DNA of 64,000 nt from Pelodera strongyloides. Lineage: Eukaryota > Nematoda > Chromadorea > Rhabditida > Rhabditidae. Below the pieces are notes generated by a model, which was not told where the DNA came from, made no database searches, and was given only the letters and a program-made list of their open reading frames with translations. Shown here piece by piece: positions 23,301 to 34,909 of this stretch. The position numbers and the translations under genes are program-made. Location: NCBI GenBank assembly GCA_036852015.1, contig JAANDG010000616.1:21607-85606 (forward strand), in the 5' to 3' direction. Each line of letters opens with the position of its first letter. Position 1 is the stretch's first letter.

Positions 23301-23869
23301 TTTTTTAAAATTTTTGAAAATCCCGGCCGAAAACAAGTTTTTGATTTTCACGTGGCAATCCTTTTCCTTTGAACTTGATTAGTTTATTTTCTATTCGCTG
23401 TATCTATAATGAACGGCGCTTTCTGCGAATCCCGCGTTTTATTATGACTGCGTGTCCCTCGATCAATAATATGATCTATGCCGCAATCTGTGAAGATAAA
23501 CATCTCTACTTATGTTGCAAATGCACGCTTTTTTGCGGGGGGGGGGGACGGGATGCTTTGGTTTTTCTGAACGTCAAGCTTTTGGAAAACATGTCTTGGT
23601 GGCGCAACGTCGTTCACTATTGTTTTCTTTCGTAGGTCAGTAGGTGTTCATATTGAATATTGATATGTTTCATATTTTCCTGGCAGTATCTTACAACTTC
23701 CAGCAGAAACATAAAGTTGTAGTTTTAGTTGTCGAACATAAGATTTATATGATGTACTGGTCGCTCATGTTTATTGCCTACTTCCACAATAGTGAGCTTC
23801 TTGTATTTCAGGTATGGACTTGGGGTAGTAGAAGTTTTACAACGGTGCAGCAGTTCCATCACGGCTACA
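20376..23869. other. repeat-bearing intergenic region
   Basis: No convincing gene. It contains a short GA tract (about 20495-20560), a diverged foldback near 21285-21465 with arms resembling GGGAAAAGTTTGA, the 216-bp MITE at 22510, AT-rich sequence and a G11 run near 23540. The 5' end of the SLC35C2-like transcript, with a possible trans-splice or intron acceptor at 23811, is at the right edge. Confidence 0.5.
22510..22725. repeat. 216-bp MITE with 26-bp perfect inverted ends
   Basis: The left end GGGCGCATTCGAGTTGGGCA continues to 22535 and is matched exactly in reverse complement by 22700-22725. There is no coding content inside. I could not identify a target-site duplication. Confidence 0.8.
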
Positions 23870-24415
23870 ATGTTTCTGAAGATAATTCTCATCGCTGCCT
23901 TATACTATCCCCTCTCGATTGGGCTTACGTTTTATCAGAAGTGGTTGTTGAAGGTTTGTTGCATAATACTGTTCTAGTTCTGTTCTGTATCTTCCCCGTT
24001 TCTCTTTGATAGTCACCTTCACCTACCTATGTACCCGAGGCTGATTAGCTCATTTTCACCGACTGACGGAGGCTGATTAGCTCATTTTCAGTCATGGATG
24101 CACGTTTGTATTGGGCTTCATGTGTAAAAGTGCTGATTCGTTGTTTCAATTTCTTTGTATTTTATAGAACTTCTGCGAATCTAGAGAACGTAGAAATCGG
24201 AGGCTTTTCTTAGCAACCTTGGGCTAATTTTTCTGTCCAGAAAATGTGAGAATATCTATTTGCAGGACTACCAGCTACCGTTGCTCGTCGTCTGCGGCCA
24301 CTACTTTATCAAGTTTGGGCTCGCTCTAATCATTCGATTTATCATCGAATTATTTGGAACGAGAAGAATACGACTGCCTCTTAAAGATCAGGTACAGCAT
24401 AATGTTTTATAATGC

Positions 24416-24459
<44 letters not shown>

Positions 24460-24463
24460 AAGG

Positions 24464-24512
<49 letters not shown>

Positions 24513-27500
24513 CCTCTTATAAAATTATCCATGGTGCAATGTGTTTCAGTGTTTCTCTTGACGGTGTTGCGTAGTATTAGGAACTATTGTCTTGGAAATA
24601 ATTACTGCACTTCTCTAGTAAATCAATAGTATGCATGTATACTTAAAATTGCATTGGTTGGGTAGAGTTCGCTGGCCAAGCCGATATGTAACCTTAACCC
24701 TTTATTGTAAATTCCCTTTATTATACGTTTATCTTTATCTAATTCGTTTAGGTCCGCTGGCTGGTGCCTATCGGTATCTGTGCATCATTGGACATTGGGC
24801 TCTCCAACTGGGCCCTTCAATATGTGACCGTCAGCTTGTATACGATGGCCAAGTCGAGTAGTATTCTATTTATTGTCGCCTTTTCATTACTTCTCAGGCT
24901 TGAAAGGTGAGCACTATATTTGTAATTAAAGACTCGATCTTGTAAAGTATATTATGGGCTATAATGGATGGCGTATTCATGTAGAAATTATGCCAGTGTA
25001 AGCCGTTTCGTATTTTTGCACGCGCCGATTTATATACGGTAAAGTGCAATGTTTCGTGGTCTGCGCATAAAGCGGTTCATAATGATGACGGTAATGGTAG
25101 TGATTTGGCTGAACCGGGTATTTAAGTAAAACCTATATCTAAAAAATGCCGATATTTGGATTTTCGTATTATTTCCTCGCACTACTCTATCCTCAAGTTC
25201 TTTTCCAGGTGGCGGCCAAGTCTTGGCACCGAAGCGGCGCTAATCGCTGTCGGTCTCTTTTTGTTCACGTGGAAGTCGGCACAATTACAGCTTACGGGTC
25301 GGTCATTTTTTTGTTTGTCTGGTTTTATTTAGTAGAGTATCAGAGTATGTGACGTATCGTATAGTTTTTTTCTTACGGGTCGGTCAATCGCGTAACGTAA
25401 TTGTTGTTTTCAATATTGTTTTGTACTGAAATCCAAAGACAGTAGTCAATGTCTGGTTCTGTTCACTTGTTCACTACAAACTACAATGAAGTCCTGCCCC
25501 CCTCCCTCTTTTATTTTAGAAAAAAAACATTCGAAAGGGCTAATATGCCTCTTCCTTGACATATGCTTCCCAGTTCCCATATTTTTATCGAAGGAATGTA
25601 CAATGTAGGCCGTAGGGATAGCTTTATGCTTTTCAGTTAAAGCGAAATACCGGCCCGTTTTTTGAAACGAATCGAGAAGACCAGCATTCTTTTTCAGCCT
25701 ATGCAGATGAACATAAATTAGAATAAATAATCGAGATAAATTCGAGCAAATTAGCATAAACACATAAGAATTCAGTTATTCACGATGCTTTTCAAAAACC
25801 GGCCGGTATTTCGCTTTAAGTCTTCATTTTTGTATGTTTTTCTTTGATTGCAGGTCTTCTGTTGGTCGAACTTGCTGCTGCGTGTACTGGTGTCCGGTGG
25901 ACCGTATCACAGGTCGTTATGCAACGGTTTGTGTTTCTTGTTTTTGTAATGGGGTTTGCAAGTATCCAAACAAAATGGTGTGATTCTGTCAATACTACCG
26001 TATTTCTGCACGAAACCTGCATATATAATATGGAAAATTAAAAAAATGTTCTTATGTAGTTCCAAGATACGGTAAATTTTCAGCATACTTGCAAACCCCA
26101 TAAATGAAGGGGCTATGGCTACCGTATAACTTTATTTTCGAAAGCGATGAGCGATGAGGCTCACCTTTCGTCTCGAACTAAAGAACTTAACTTACAGTTA
26201 GTTCCAGCAGCTTGAGTTTCTGAGATAAAGTATAGAGTTTTAGATGTAGAAGGTATAACCCAAAGATTTATTAAGTTCCCGTCTCCCGACCCCGACTTTT
26301 TGTCTTGCTACTGACTTGGTCATTTTTGGCCTGTCTGTATTTTTTATTGACTACCATTTTCGGACGTCATTATCGATTTTTCTTTTATTTATCAAAATTG
26401 TATTTATTTATTAACAATGCCTCGCCGTCAATATTAATAAGCCTTTACTTAATTAAATGAAATAAGCCTTTACTTAATTAAATAGTTATTAATAAGCCTT
26501 TACTTAATTAAATACTTATTCATAAGCCTTTACTTAATTAAATACTATTTCTATTTATGATATTATGACTTCCTTGTTTTTCAGAGAAGATAACCATGCA
26601 ATCCGACATCCACTCGACATGGTGCTGCATGTACAACCCTGGATGTTCATACCCATCTTGCCGCTTATTTTGGTATTTGAAGGTTTGTTTTTCATTCAGG
26701 GGTACAGGTTGGTGCGTGAAAAGACGCACACGAACCACCTCCGGATTGGTTTTGACCACCTCCGGAAGCACGAAATTGATATATTTGTCCGAAACATGGT
26801 TTTTATTAAAACGGTCTATCACTAAGCTAAAGAAACCACCTCACCTCCAACCACCGGAATTTATGTCCTGGGTTCATTTACCTGTTTTTGCCCACCAATC
26901 CACTAGATTTTTGTAAGAGCTAAGCTAGTTCGAATGATTCATTATGTTGCGCGGCTCGGATTCTATGTGAGAATTTGGGTGGAGGATGGATAGGATAAGT
27001 AGTACGTGTACGTACAAGTTGACTTCCCAAATTCCAATTATTATTACTATGATACTATGAAGATGTGATGTGGCATGTTTCACTACTATGGTTATTATGT
27101 GTGGAAGGCGGTTTTGCTTGGTCATGGGTTCTATATCTCTCTTTATTCATTAGCGTATTGTCCTTAAAACGAAATACCGGCCGGTTTTTGAAATGTGTCG
27201 TGGACAGCTAAATTCTTACGTATTTATGCTAATTTGCTCGAATTTAGCTCGATTTTTATTCTAATTTATGTTCATTTGCATATAGGAATGATGGTGTACT
27301 CGATGTGTTTCAAAAACCGGCCAGTATTTCGCTTTAATCTTTTCTGATTATTGAATTTATTACTTGTAGGCGACCACTTGTCCGTAATGGGTGCTCTATC
27401 GTACAAGGGTGAATACGCCCCACTCACGGTGCTCTCATTGATTCTTGTTGGAGGAGTACTCGCTTTCTCGATGGAAATGGCTGGTATGTATAGTTTTGCT

Positions 27501-30500
27501 TGTGAATAATAATTATATTTAGTAATATTATTAATTGCATTCTCAATACTGATTAGTTTTCTTATTAGAAATATAGGAAACCTTGTCACATGACACAGAA
27601 CGACAGAACGGGGATATTTAGTTTTTACATTTTTAGCCTAAATGAGATTCTTTGAGTTATTTGATTTGATTTGAGTCGTATGAATGTTTGTTCTAGTTCC
27701 ATTAGTTGATGCTTGATTGTTTAAACGTGTGTGTTGGTTAGGCAAGAGTTTTGAAATGTTGTTATATGTTATATTGATGTGCCTCTCAGAAAAGCGAAAG
27801 AAGAGAAAATAAAAAATGTTTTGACGTGATTATGTTATGATATGATCATAACATATCTCAGCTCAAACATGGTGTAAAAATTGACGTTTTCCGCTGGGAT
27901 GTTATAGGGTGTAAGAATTGATTATTTCTAAGGGGGGGGGGGAGTTGCCTTGTTTATTTTGCACGTTAATTTGAAAAATGATTTTTTTTGCTGTAAAACG
28001 TTTTTATGTGCGCCAGTGTTTTAACAAGTTAAGTGAAAAAATTGACCATTTCTAAAAAATGAAACCGTTCACTACGTTCACGTATCAGGTCCAAGGTCCA
28101 ACAGTGAGGCGTGGCCATAGTCTAATTGCTCTAATTGCCCATACACCGTCATTTGTAATTTGTGTGATTTTTTTTTTGCAGAGTACTTACTGTTGGTCAA
28201 CACTTCGGGAATCACATTGAACATATTCGGGATTATAAAGGTTTGTGTTTTATGGTTTGTATGTTTGGAAGTTAGTAATAGTCTGTAACGTATTTTACTT
28301 CTAGAGGAATGAGACTAAGATAGTTTATTATACAAAATAATGGATGGTGCGATAGTAGGCTTGGGTAGCGCAGGCTAGCGCTGTTTAGACGGCCTATTAG
28401 ACATCTTCGCGAGTCTTTGGATACTCAAGCTAGTTTGAAACCATGCTCACCCTATCCCGGTTTTACATCTTTGAACTAGCAATCATGAATGGTTTCCTTA
28501 ATGAATATAATAGTTTATTATACAAAATAATGGACTATTATTGAAGTATAATATTTATTATATATAATTAAGAAAACCATTCATGTGCCCGCCCGCGGGT
28601 GAGCAAAATATACACAGGTTAACTAGAGGTTCTTCTAGTTATTGCATCGAAGGAATGCTACGCTTTTTGAAATGGTTTCTATCTTTGCGTATGTACGACC
28701 CAAGGCCCAAGGGTAACCCCTTACTTCGAGATGCCACTCCTTCACTCTCTCACAAAACTGAATGGGTAGGCACATTTGGTGCCTTACCTCAACTTTTCTT
28801 GCGCGGATCAAAGATCAGTTTCAAGTGTGCAATTGGCGGCAAGGTTGTAATTGCAGGCAATTGAAACATTTGAAATTGGAGTTTGTATCCGCATCTTTAA
28901 ATCGAGACGTGAGCCCTCAATGGAACAAATAAGCAATCATGAATGGGTTCCTTAATGAATATAATAGGTGTGGAGTATTGTAATTGTTGGTTACAGTATT
29001 TGGCGTTTTTTAATGAAAGTGTGAAACACGTTGCTTCTGAGCTGGCGACTAATTGTGCAAAAGCATTTTTTTTGTTATGGCCACTCAGATATTTGATAAA
29101 TATCATCAGTGATGTTTATAAATCTACTTGTATATTGATTAGGAAGGACACTATATATATATATATAGTCTGTTTGGTTTGTAATGCAGTTCTCTTGCTA
29201 TTTGGAGAAGCCAGAAATTTGTTCGTATTCTGTGGCTCAGAATTGCGTCGACATGATGCCTATATCTATAGAGATTTTTTCTTCTAATTCTTTTACTGTG
29301 GAGCAAGATTAAGGAAATCAAAGCAAAGTTACCAAGACAATGAAGTTGTCCGTATTATATCTGAATTTAATGTTGTGTTTTGCAGGAGGTGTTCACCCTT
29401 TTGTTGGCTCACTTTGCAAACGGAGATAGGATGTCTGATGTTAATCTGATAGGGCTGGTGCTGTGTTTGGCGGGTATGGCACTCCATGGAGCCAGCAGGC
29501 ATAGGTTGGTTGGATTTGGGTTTATTTTACGTTTTTAAAGTGGTATGACTGTCGGTTGTTGAAACGTCTGATGGACAACTGTATTCCCGTATGTTGCATG
29601 CAAATGAATAATTAGACTATCGCGCCCAGTTCAACGTGGGGATTCAGCATCCAACATAGTTTTCAAAAACCGGCTCTTCCGTCGCTTTGACGTAACCGTC
29701 TCGTAAGAACGAATATAGTGAAGAATTGAACTAAATCAGTTTGAGAGTTGTTTGTATTAACATGTGTAGGTTGTACTAATTCTATTATAACGCGTAGTGT
29801 TTCTTTTTTACCCAAATTAATGTGCCTTGTATTAACTTTGAGTTTTTCTTATTCGTGCTTTAACACTATTGTGTATAGTAACTTTCTGGAGTTTGTTGGT
29901 TTTTTTCCTTACCAAGAAGTAGATGTTAAAGCCGCAGTGTACCTCTTTGGGAAATTTGCATATGATAAACATTTCCTATGCAAAGTGTGTGCCCGCCCGA
30001 AGCTTCCGGCACCAAATTCACGTATGATACGTAGGATATGATATGCGTATCATATGCAAATTTCCCAAAGTAGGTACAATACTACTTTAAAGAAAACGAA
30101 ATTACCAACTGGCCAGACCAGCCGTAAAAGAAAACGTTAAAAGGCTTGCAGTTTCGAAAAGCAGAAGTTGATTATTTTTGACTCTGTGAGGTTTACTGCA
30201 TTGCATATAGAAAAGCTAAATTTAATCCGCGCGAAACCAGTTTAGCGCATTTTTGTTGAGCAAGTCGTAAATCGTAAAATTATGTTTCTGTTCCTCTGAT
30301 TTTTGCCCTTCAAACAAATTTGAAGGTCTTGTTATTGAATCATGTGTTTACAGCGTTAATGCTAACACATTACTTCGCCGTCATTCTTTAACGTGAGCTA
30401 TTTTACTTAGGGGACTAGTGGGAAGACTGGGGTCTTGATTGGCTTTTTGTTTTAGAAGTTAGGGTGTTAGGGATATTATTTCGGTCTTTAATTTCTCCCA

Positions 30501-32147
30501 TATGACCATACATGTGCATGAAAGTGGTTGGATGTTGCGTTTTGCGATTTTGACGAGATCTCGCGTTTGCAAAGATATGGCATGCATTGGTTCATCCCCA
30601 GAATATGTAAACTTGCCTTATACTAACTTTGCAATCTATCTTACATTTACATGAAAACTAGTTTGTGCTATTTTTCCCTGTGAAATTATTCTGATTTCTG
30701 ATATCATCTCTCGTCACTAACCATCACTGAACAGTGCGCAAAGAAGGAACAAAAAATAAGGCCATTGTGACATTTTCCCTAGGGTACATACTCATTTTGT
30801 GATATTTTCGCTAGGGTACCTACTCATTTGTGATTTTTTCCCTAGGGTTCAAGAATGAATGTTTTCCCTAGGGTACTAAATTTTTTTATTTACTGTGTAT
30901 GTGGGTGACGGGTGCTTGCAAGCTGGCTGGTTTTTCAGAGCTCTGCATTCACAGCCTCCTCCGGGTTTTGGTCCGGTGCCTATTTCGCCTTCATACAGAC
31001 CCACAAGAGGGAGTCTGTCGGTTGGTTCCCCCATATTTAATTTTTATTTTGGGTGATTTATTGTTTCTCTTGTTATCTTCCCTACCCTATCTGTGTTGCT
31101 TTGTGTTGTCTTGTTAGTTATCTAGTGCGCCTCCCGTCCCGGGTATATCTGTGTATATGGGGGAACCTCCCGACTTGAACGCGATATCGCGCAAAAGGGT
31201 CGGCCACGCGGGGCGCTAGTTGGCGCACTTGTGGCGCATCTGCGGTGCTCATTCTTAGCGCCGAGCTAGCGCGACAACTGCCCCGTTGTGTCGGATTTTT
31301 TTGCCCGGTGACTGCATAAGTTTCATCAGTGTGGGGGGAACCTCCCGACCGGGAAATATTTCTACTTTTTTTCCTGGTTATTTCTTGTGGCCTGTCCTTT
31401 CCGCTGTGTATGTGGCAGCTTATTTGACTTGATGTCCCAAAATCCAAATTTGTTTAGTTTAGTCTTTTTTATATAAACATGGGCCGTCGCTGTGTGTTTT
31501 ATGGCATGCCCTTTCCCTTTCCCTTTCCCTCACCTTTTTTTGCTCGTTTCAAACCCTGGACTGTGCTTGTGATATGTTTATTTGAGTGGCTGTTGGGCTC
31601 TCTATTTTTATTTACCTGTATAATCTTTCAATTGCTTGTTTTCTATGGAGCTGAGTGCTTACGACCCTTTTCATTCATACTCCCTAACCAACGCTTTCGC
31701 TATGTTTATTTCGTATTGCTATGTTTTTGTGAACTCCTATTTTGGGTAGCAGTGTGATTGAGGGATTCAAATTCAGTTCTATATGAAACTTGAACTGATT
31801 TGTTGAAAATTAAGTTCACCCTTTCGCTAAGCGGGATATTCTGTTGAAAACTTTTTAAGTGATATGGCACGTGGTTTATGAAACGTTTTGGGTAACTAGC
31901 ATGTACTGTGTATGAATTGAGTGCCATTCTGTCACGGAGGCCGTATTACATGCAATTTGCATATTTTACAATATTTTACATGGAAAATCAATTACTGTTT
32001 CACACCGCAAACCACGTGCCATACCGCTTTAAACGTGTTATTATTACTTTTCTTTGTTTTAGAGCGCGGAAAACGCGGGTGCCTGACGACTGTGCTCTGG
32101 AAGGGGAGGACTCGCGGCAACTTCTTGAAGAAGAAGCTGAAGCATAA
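23870..32147 (+). CDS. SLC35C2-like nucleotide-sugar/TPT-family transporter
   Basis: A multi-pass Golgi/ER membrane protein of the drug/metabolite transporter superfamily (TPT domain); vertebrate SLC35C2 affects fucosylation of Notch. Ten exons in phase encode 333 residues: 23870-23953, 24266-24391, 24752-24906, 25209-25297, 25854-25926, 26585-26682, 27370-27483, 28182-28240, 29386-29504, 32063-32147 (TAA). Features follow family order: start with SIGLTFYQKWLLK, then LDIGLSNWALQYVTVSLYTM and AKSSSILFI, LFLFTWKSAQ, GVRWTVSQVVMQ, HPLDMVLHVQPWMF, NTSGITLNIFGIIKE, then GLVLCLAGMALHG, and an acidic tail ending EEEAEA. The start is the first ATG after the acceptor at 23811 and matches the family N-terminus. 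The last intron is unusually long (2.6 kb) and full of repeats. Orthology is inferred from motif order. Confidence 0.92.
24418..24510. repeat. (AT)n microsatellite, two blocks
   Basis: Two AT runs separated by TTGAAGGGCC, in the intron after SLC35C2 exon 2. A second large AT run lies at about 33926-33990. Confidence 0.9.
25636..25819. repeat. MITE family B copy before SLC35C2 exon 5
   Basis: Termini TTAAAGCGAAATACCGGC and its complement GGTATTTCGCTTTAA. The right end is 34 bp before the exon at 25854. Confidence 0.85.
25950..26101. repeat. MITE family D (GGGGTTTGCAAGTAT ends)
   Basis: About 150 bp with 15-bp inverted ends GGGGTTTGCAAGTAT/ATACTTGCAAACCCC. The inside contains TACCGTATTTCTGCACGAAAC. 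Sister copies lie at 36074-36224 and 44157-44292. Confidence 0.85.
26440..26546. repeat. short tandem repeat AATAAGCCTTTACTTAATTA
   Basis: Four imperfect units containing TAAGCCTTTACTTAATTAAA, in the intron before SLC35C2 exon 6. Confidence 0.85.
27163..27336. repeat. MITE family B copy before SLC35C2 exon 7
   Basis: Termini TTAAAACGAAATACCGGCC and GGCCAGTATTTCGCTTTAA. The right end is 33 bp before the exon at 27370. Confidence 0.85.
29535..29688. repeat. MITE family B, diverged copy after SLC35C2 exon 9
   Basis: Left TTTAAAGTGGTATGACTGTC, right CAAAAACCGGCTCTTCCGTC then GCTTTGA. It starts about 31 bp after the donor at 29504. Confidence 0.6.
29928..30086. repeat. diverged MITE family A-like foldback
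   Basis: Arms TTTGGGAAATTTGCATATGA and the matching TCATATGCAAATTTCCCAAA enclose about 90 bp, flanked by TTAAAG-like ends. It lies in the long last intron of the SLC35C2-like gene. Confidence 0.65.
30770..30882. repeat. TTTTCCCTAGGGTAC tandem motif
   Basis: Four spaced copies of a palindromic CCCTAGGG core, each preceded by T-rich sequence, inside the long last intron of the SLC35C2-like gene. Function unknown. Confidence 0.6.
31856..32033. repeat. MITE family C (GCACGTGGTTT inner arms) before SLC35C2 exon 10
   Basis: Arms TATGGCACGTGGTTTATGAA and AACCACGTGCCATACCGCTT in inverted orientation. The family shares the GCTTTAA end with family B. The right end is about 30 bp before the last exon at 32063. 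Related fragments lie at 34624-34650, 39125-39160 and 39960-39985. Confidence 0.75.
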
Positions 32148-33670
32148 GTTGGAGGAGTCCGAGGTGAATTATATAGTTTTTCTCCCGGCGTTTCCAGTAT
32201 CTTTTAGTGAACGTTTCATTAATCCCCATTCCAACTTCCCCAGCCACATTTGAGTAGTCTGGGAGATTTATCACAGAAAAGTTGGGAAACTTTTTTTTAC
32301 GCGGGCCTGTGCCTTTTTTGTGTCCCCTCCTCCTTTATTTGCCTTTAGTGAAAATAGTTAGTTCACCGGGGGCTCTGTGTATACTTGAAATATTAATATT
32401 TATTATCGATTTATGAATTGATGATTCATAAGCAACATATCATTTTAAATTGCGTTGATTTTGATAGTCGTTTCGATGTCGTAATTTTGTAGTATTAATT
32501 TTATTCTTATTAGTGCGTAATTTTGTTGCTGTAGGAGAATTTGGGTTTTCCTTTTCTTGTGAACTGTGAACTTAGCGTCCATTTTCGTACGCCTTGTAGC
32601 CTTGTATCTTACCGTTGAAGTAGCTTTTGTATCGTGAAGCGATTAACGTAACCTTTTGATTACGGTAAGGACACGATTATATGAGTGTCCTGGAACGTAG
32701 CGTCTGGTAAGAGTGGTAAGAGTTACCAAAACTTGGAGGTTTTGGTTGATTTATTCATCTTTCTTTGTATAGTTCCTTTGTATTAGACTTCTCCTTTTAT
32801 TGTACATGAAACCTTTCTTTATTTCCCTAACTACTCCTGCCTAAACGTTGTATTAGTTCTTCCCCCTTCAGCCAGTACTGATACACCTTTGAGTTGTGCT
32901 TTGATTCGAATTGTGAAGTGATACGGTAACTTATTGTGATATAGGATTTTATACTTGTACGTTCAGTTTTTGATTTGTATTGATTTGTGAAAGGGTTGTT
33001 TTTTTGTGGGATTTGCTTTGTTTTTTTAGTAGCTTGGTAGTTACTTGGTAACTGGTTAATGTGAATTTTTCCTTGCTATCATGGTATACCCAATGCCTTA
33101 CTGACTTTCCCTACCTTCAGTCTTGCTCTATCTGTTGTGGTTCTAATTTAATGAATAGTAGTTTGTATAGTATTTTTAAAGTGGGGAGTTTAATGATTGT
33201 CTTTTGTTTTTGTATTCCGATTGTGGATTTATGTACTTCTGTCAGACCTCTTTAGAAATATTGTTGTTGTATTGCCGGGGAAACTTTAGGCGGGCCATAG
33301 GTGTGCGAGAAGTGTGCGGCACCTTTTTTGCGATTACGACCCACCGGCAAAGGTTCCTTGGTGTTTGCATTTGAACTTTTACTAGGTTTATGTTTATTTC
33401 TTCTTTATACATAGTACTAACACCTTTGCGATATATTAATGCGTTTGTATAATAAAGTTTTTTTTAATGTTTGTACCTGTGCTTTATGTGTTGGTGTTAG
33501 CACGGAAGATGAGAGATGAGAAGAGGGAGGGGGGACAGAGAGGGCGAGAAAGAGAGAAGAAGAAGAGGAGAATCGTCAGAGAGAAGAGAGGGAAACGAGA
33601 GAGAGAGAAGCGGAGGAATAGAGACAGAGAGAGATAAAAGGAGATAGAGAATTCCAGCAAGACCTTTTAT
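32148..33670. other. probable 3' untranslated/intergenic sequence
   Basis: No coding signal. The T-rich sequence after the SLC35C2 stop carries an AATAAA at 33451-33456, a candidate but distant polyadenylation signal. Then a GA-rich microsatellite (about 33517-33650) leads to the 3' end of the opposing ET-module gene. Confidence 0.5.
33517..33650. repeat. impure (GA)n tract
   Basis: GA/GGA-rich simple sequence immediately downstream of the ET-module gene. Similar tracts occur in its introns at about 34879-34972 and 38018-38155, and upstream at 38393-38442. Confidence 0.85.
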
Positions 33671-33924
33671 TCATCCGACGACGTCAAGTATCTTATCAAT
33701 GAATTTGGCGCCATCTTTGATCTTCTCGAGTCCGGCTTCGATTATGTTCATGTTCTGGAAAAGGGATATTTAGTAATCACTGAACTCATTCTAACCGGTA
33801 GCAGCTACGTTACCAGTAAGAAACTTTCTAACCAGTACTAGACTCAAGCTCAAGTAGTTCATTACCTGCCAGTTACCAGCACGTAATCGGAACTTACGTG
33901 GCGAACGCATGTTTTCAGAATGAC

Positions 33925-33992
<68 letters not shown>

Positions 33993-34878
33993 CTCCTTGC
34001 GTGAGAGTTTTGCTGGTATATACATATAGGAATATAGGATACGGAATCATAACTAGGATACTGTAGCAGACTTACAGTGTATTTAGAGTTGCACTTGCTG
34101 AACGTGTCACAGCAGCAAAAGTGGATCTTGTAGCCGAGGTATTCGATGTCGACACAACGGTTTACGGCACCGGCGAGCTAAAAGGTAATCATAATTTATA
34201 ATTATTTTGAAAACACTTATTTGGGAGCCAACCATCGCTGGCCGTGCATAGGGCACAAGCAAAAGCGCGGTCTATTGTCGCCGCGCACAACTCGCGCAAC
34301 AGAAATGCCCTTTGGTAGCCGCTCAAAACTGGCACTCAAAATATAGATTTTTGTTAAATGCAGATTATATTGAATCTCTTGCGGTTATATCCGTATCTGG
34401 TTTTTGCTGCAACTGGTTGTGATTAGCCTTGGATTATTAATTATTAATTTAGAATAGTTATATTTCACCTGACACCTCTTGGTCGAGCATCCAGCCTTTC
34501 CTATATTACCGATCATCGGGCCGGTTACGGTAGCGTTATAACAAATATCATTCATATTCGGGCACTTTTCGGTACCAGTGGCTACCGTCTCCCCGTTCAC
34601 TACACTGAAGCCAGAATAGCATTCTGAAATGGCACGTGGTTTTGAAACGTCGGTAGGAGAGCCCACTCCCATTGCATTGAATGTTCACCCACAAATTTCT
34701 ATATTCTATCAGATTAACTATGTAGGGCTGCTTGGCAAAATAAAATAGAAATATTAAAATGAATTGTATGATACCATACCGTCCACCTTTTGTCGTGGGG
34801 TGTTGTCAACGGGAAAGTCAACGCCTGTGCCGCCTCCTAAAAAGATTCTTCAAATTGTTTATAGTTAACTTTCACTAT

Positions 34879-34909
<31 letters not shown>

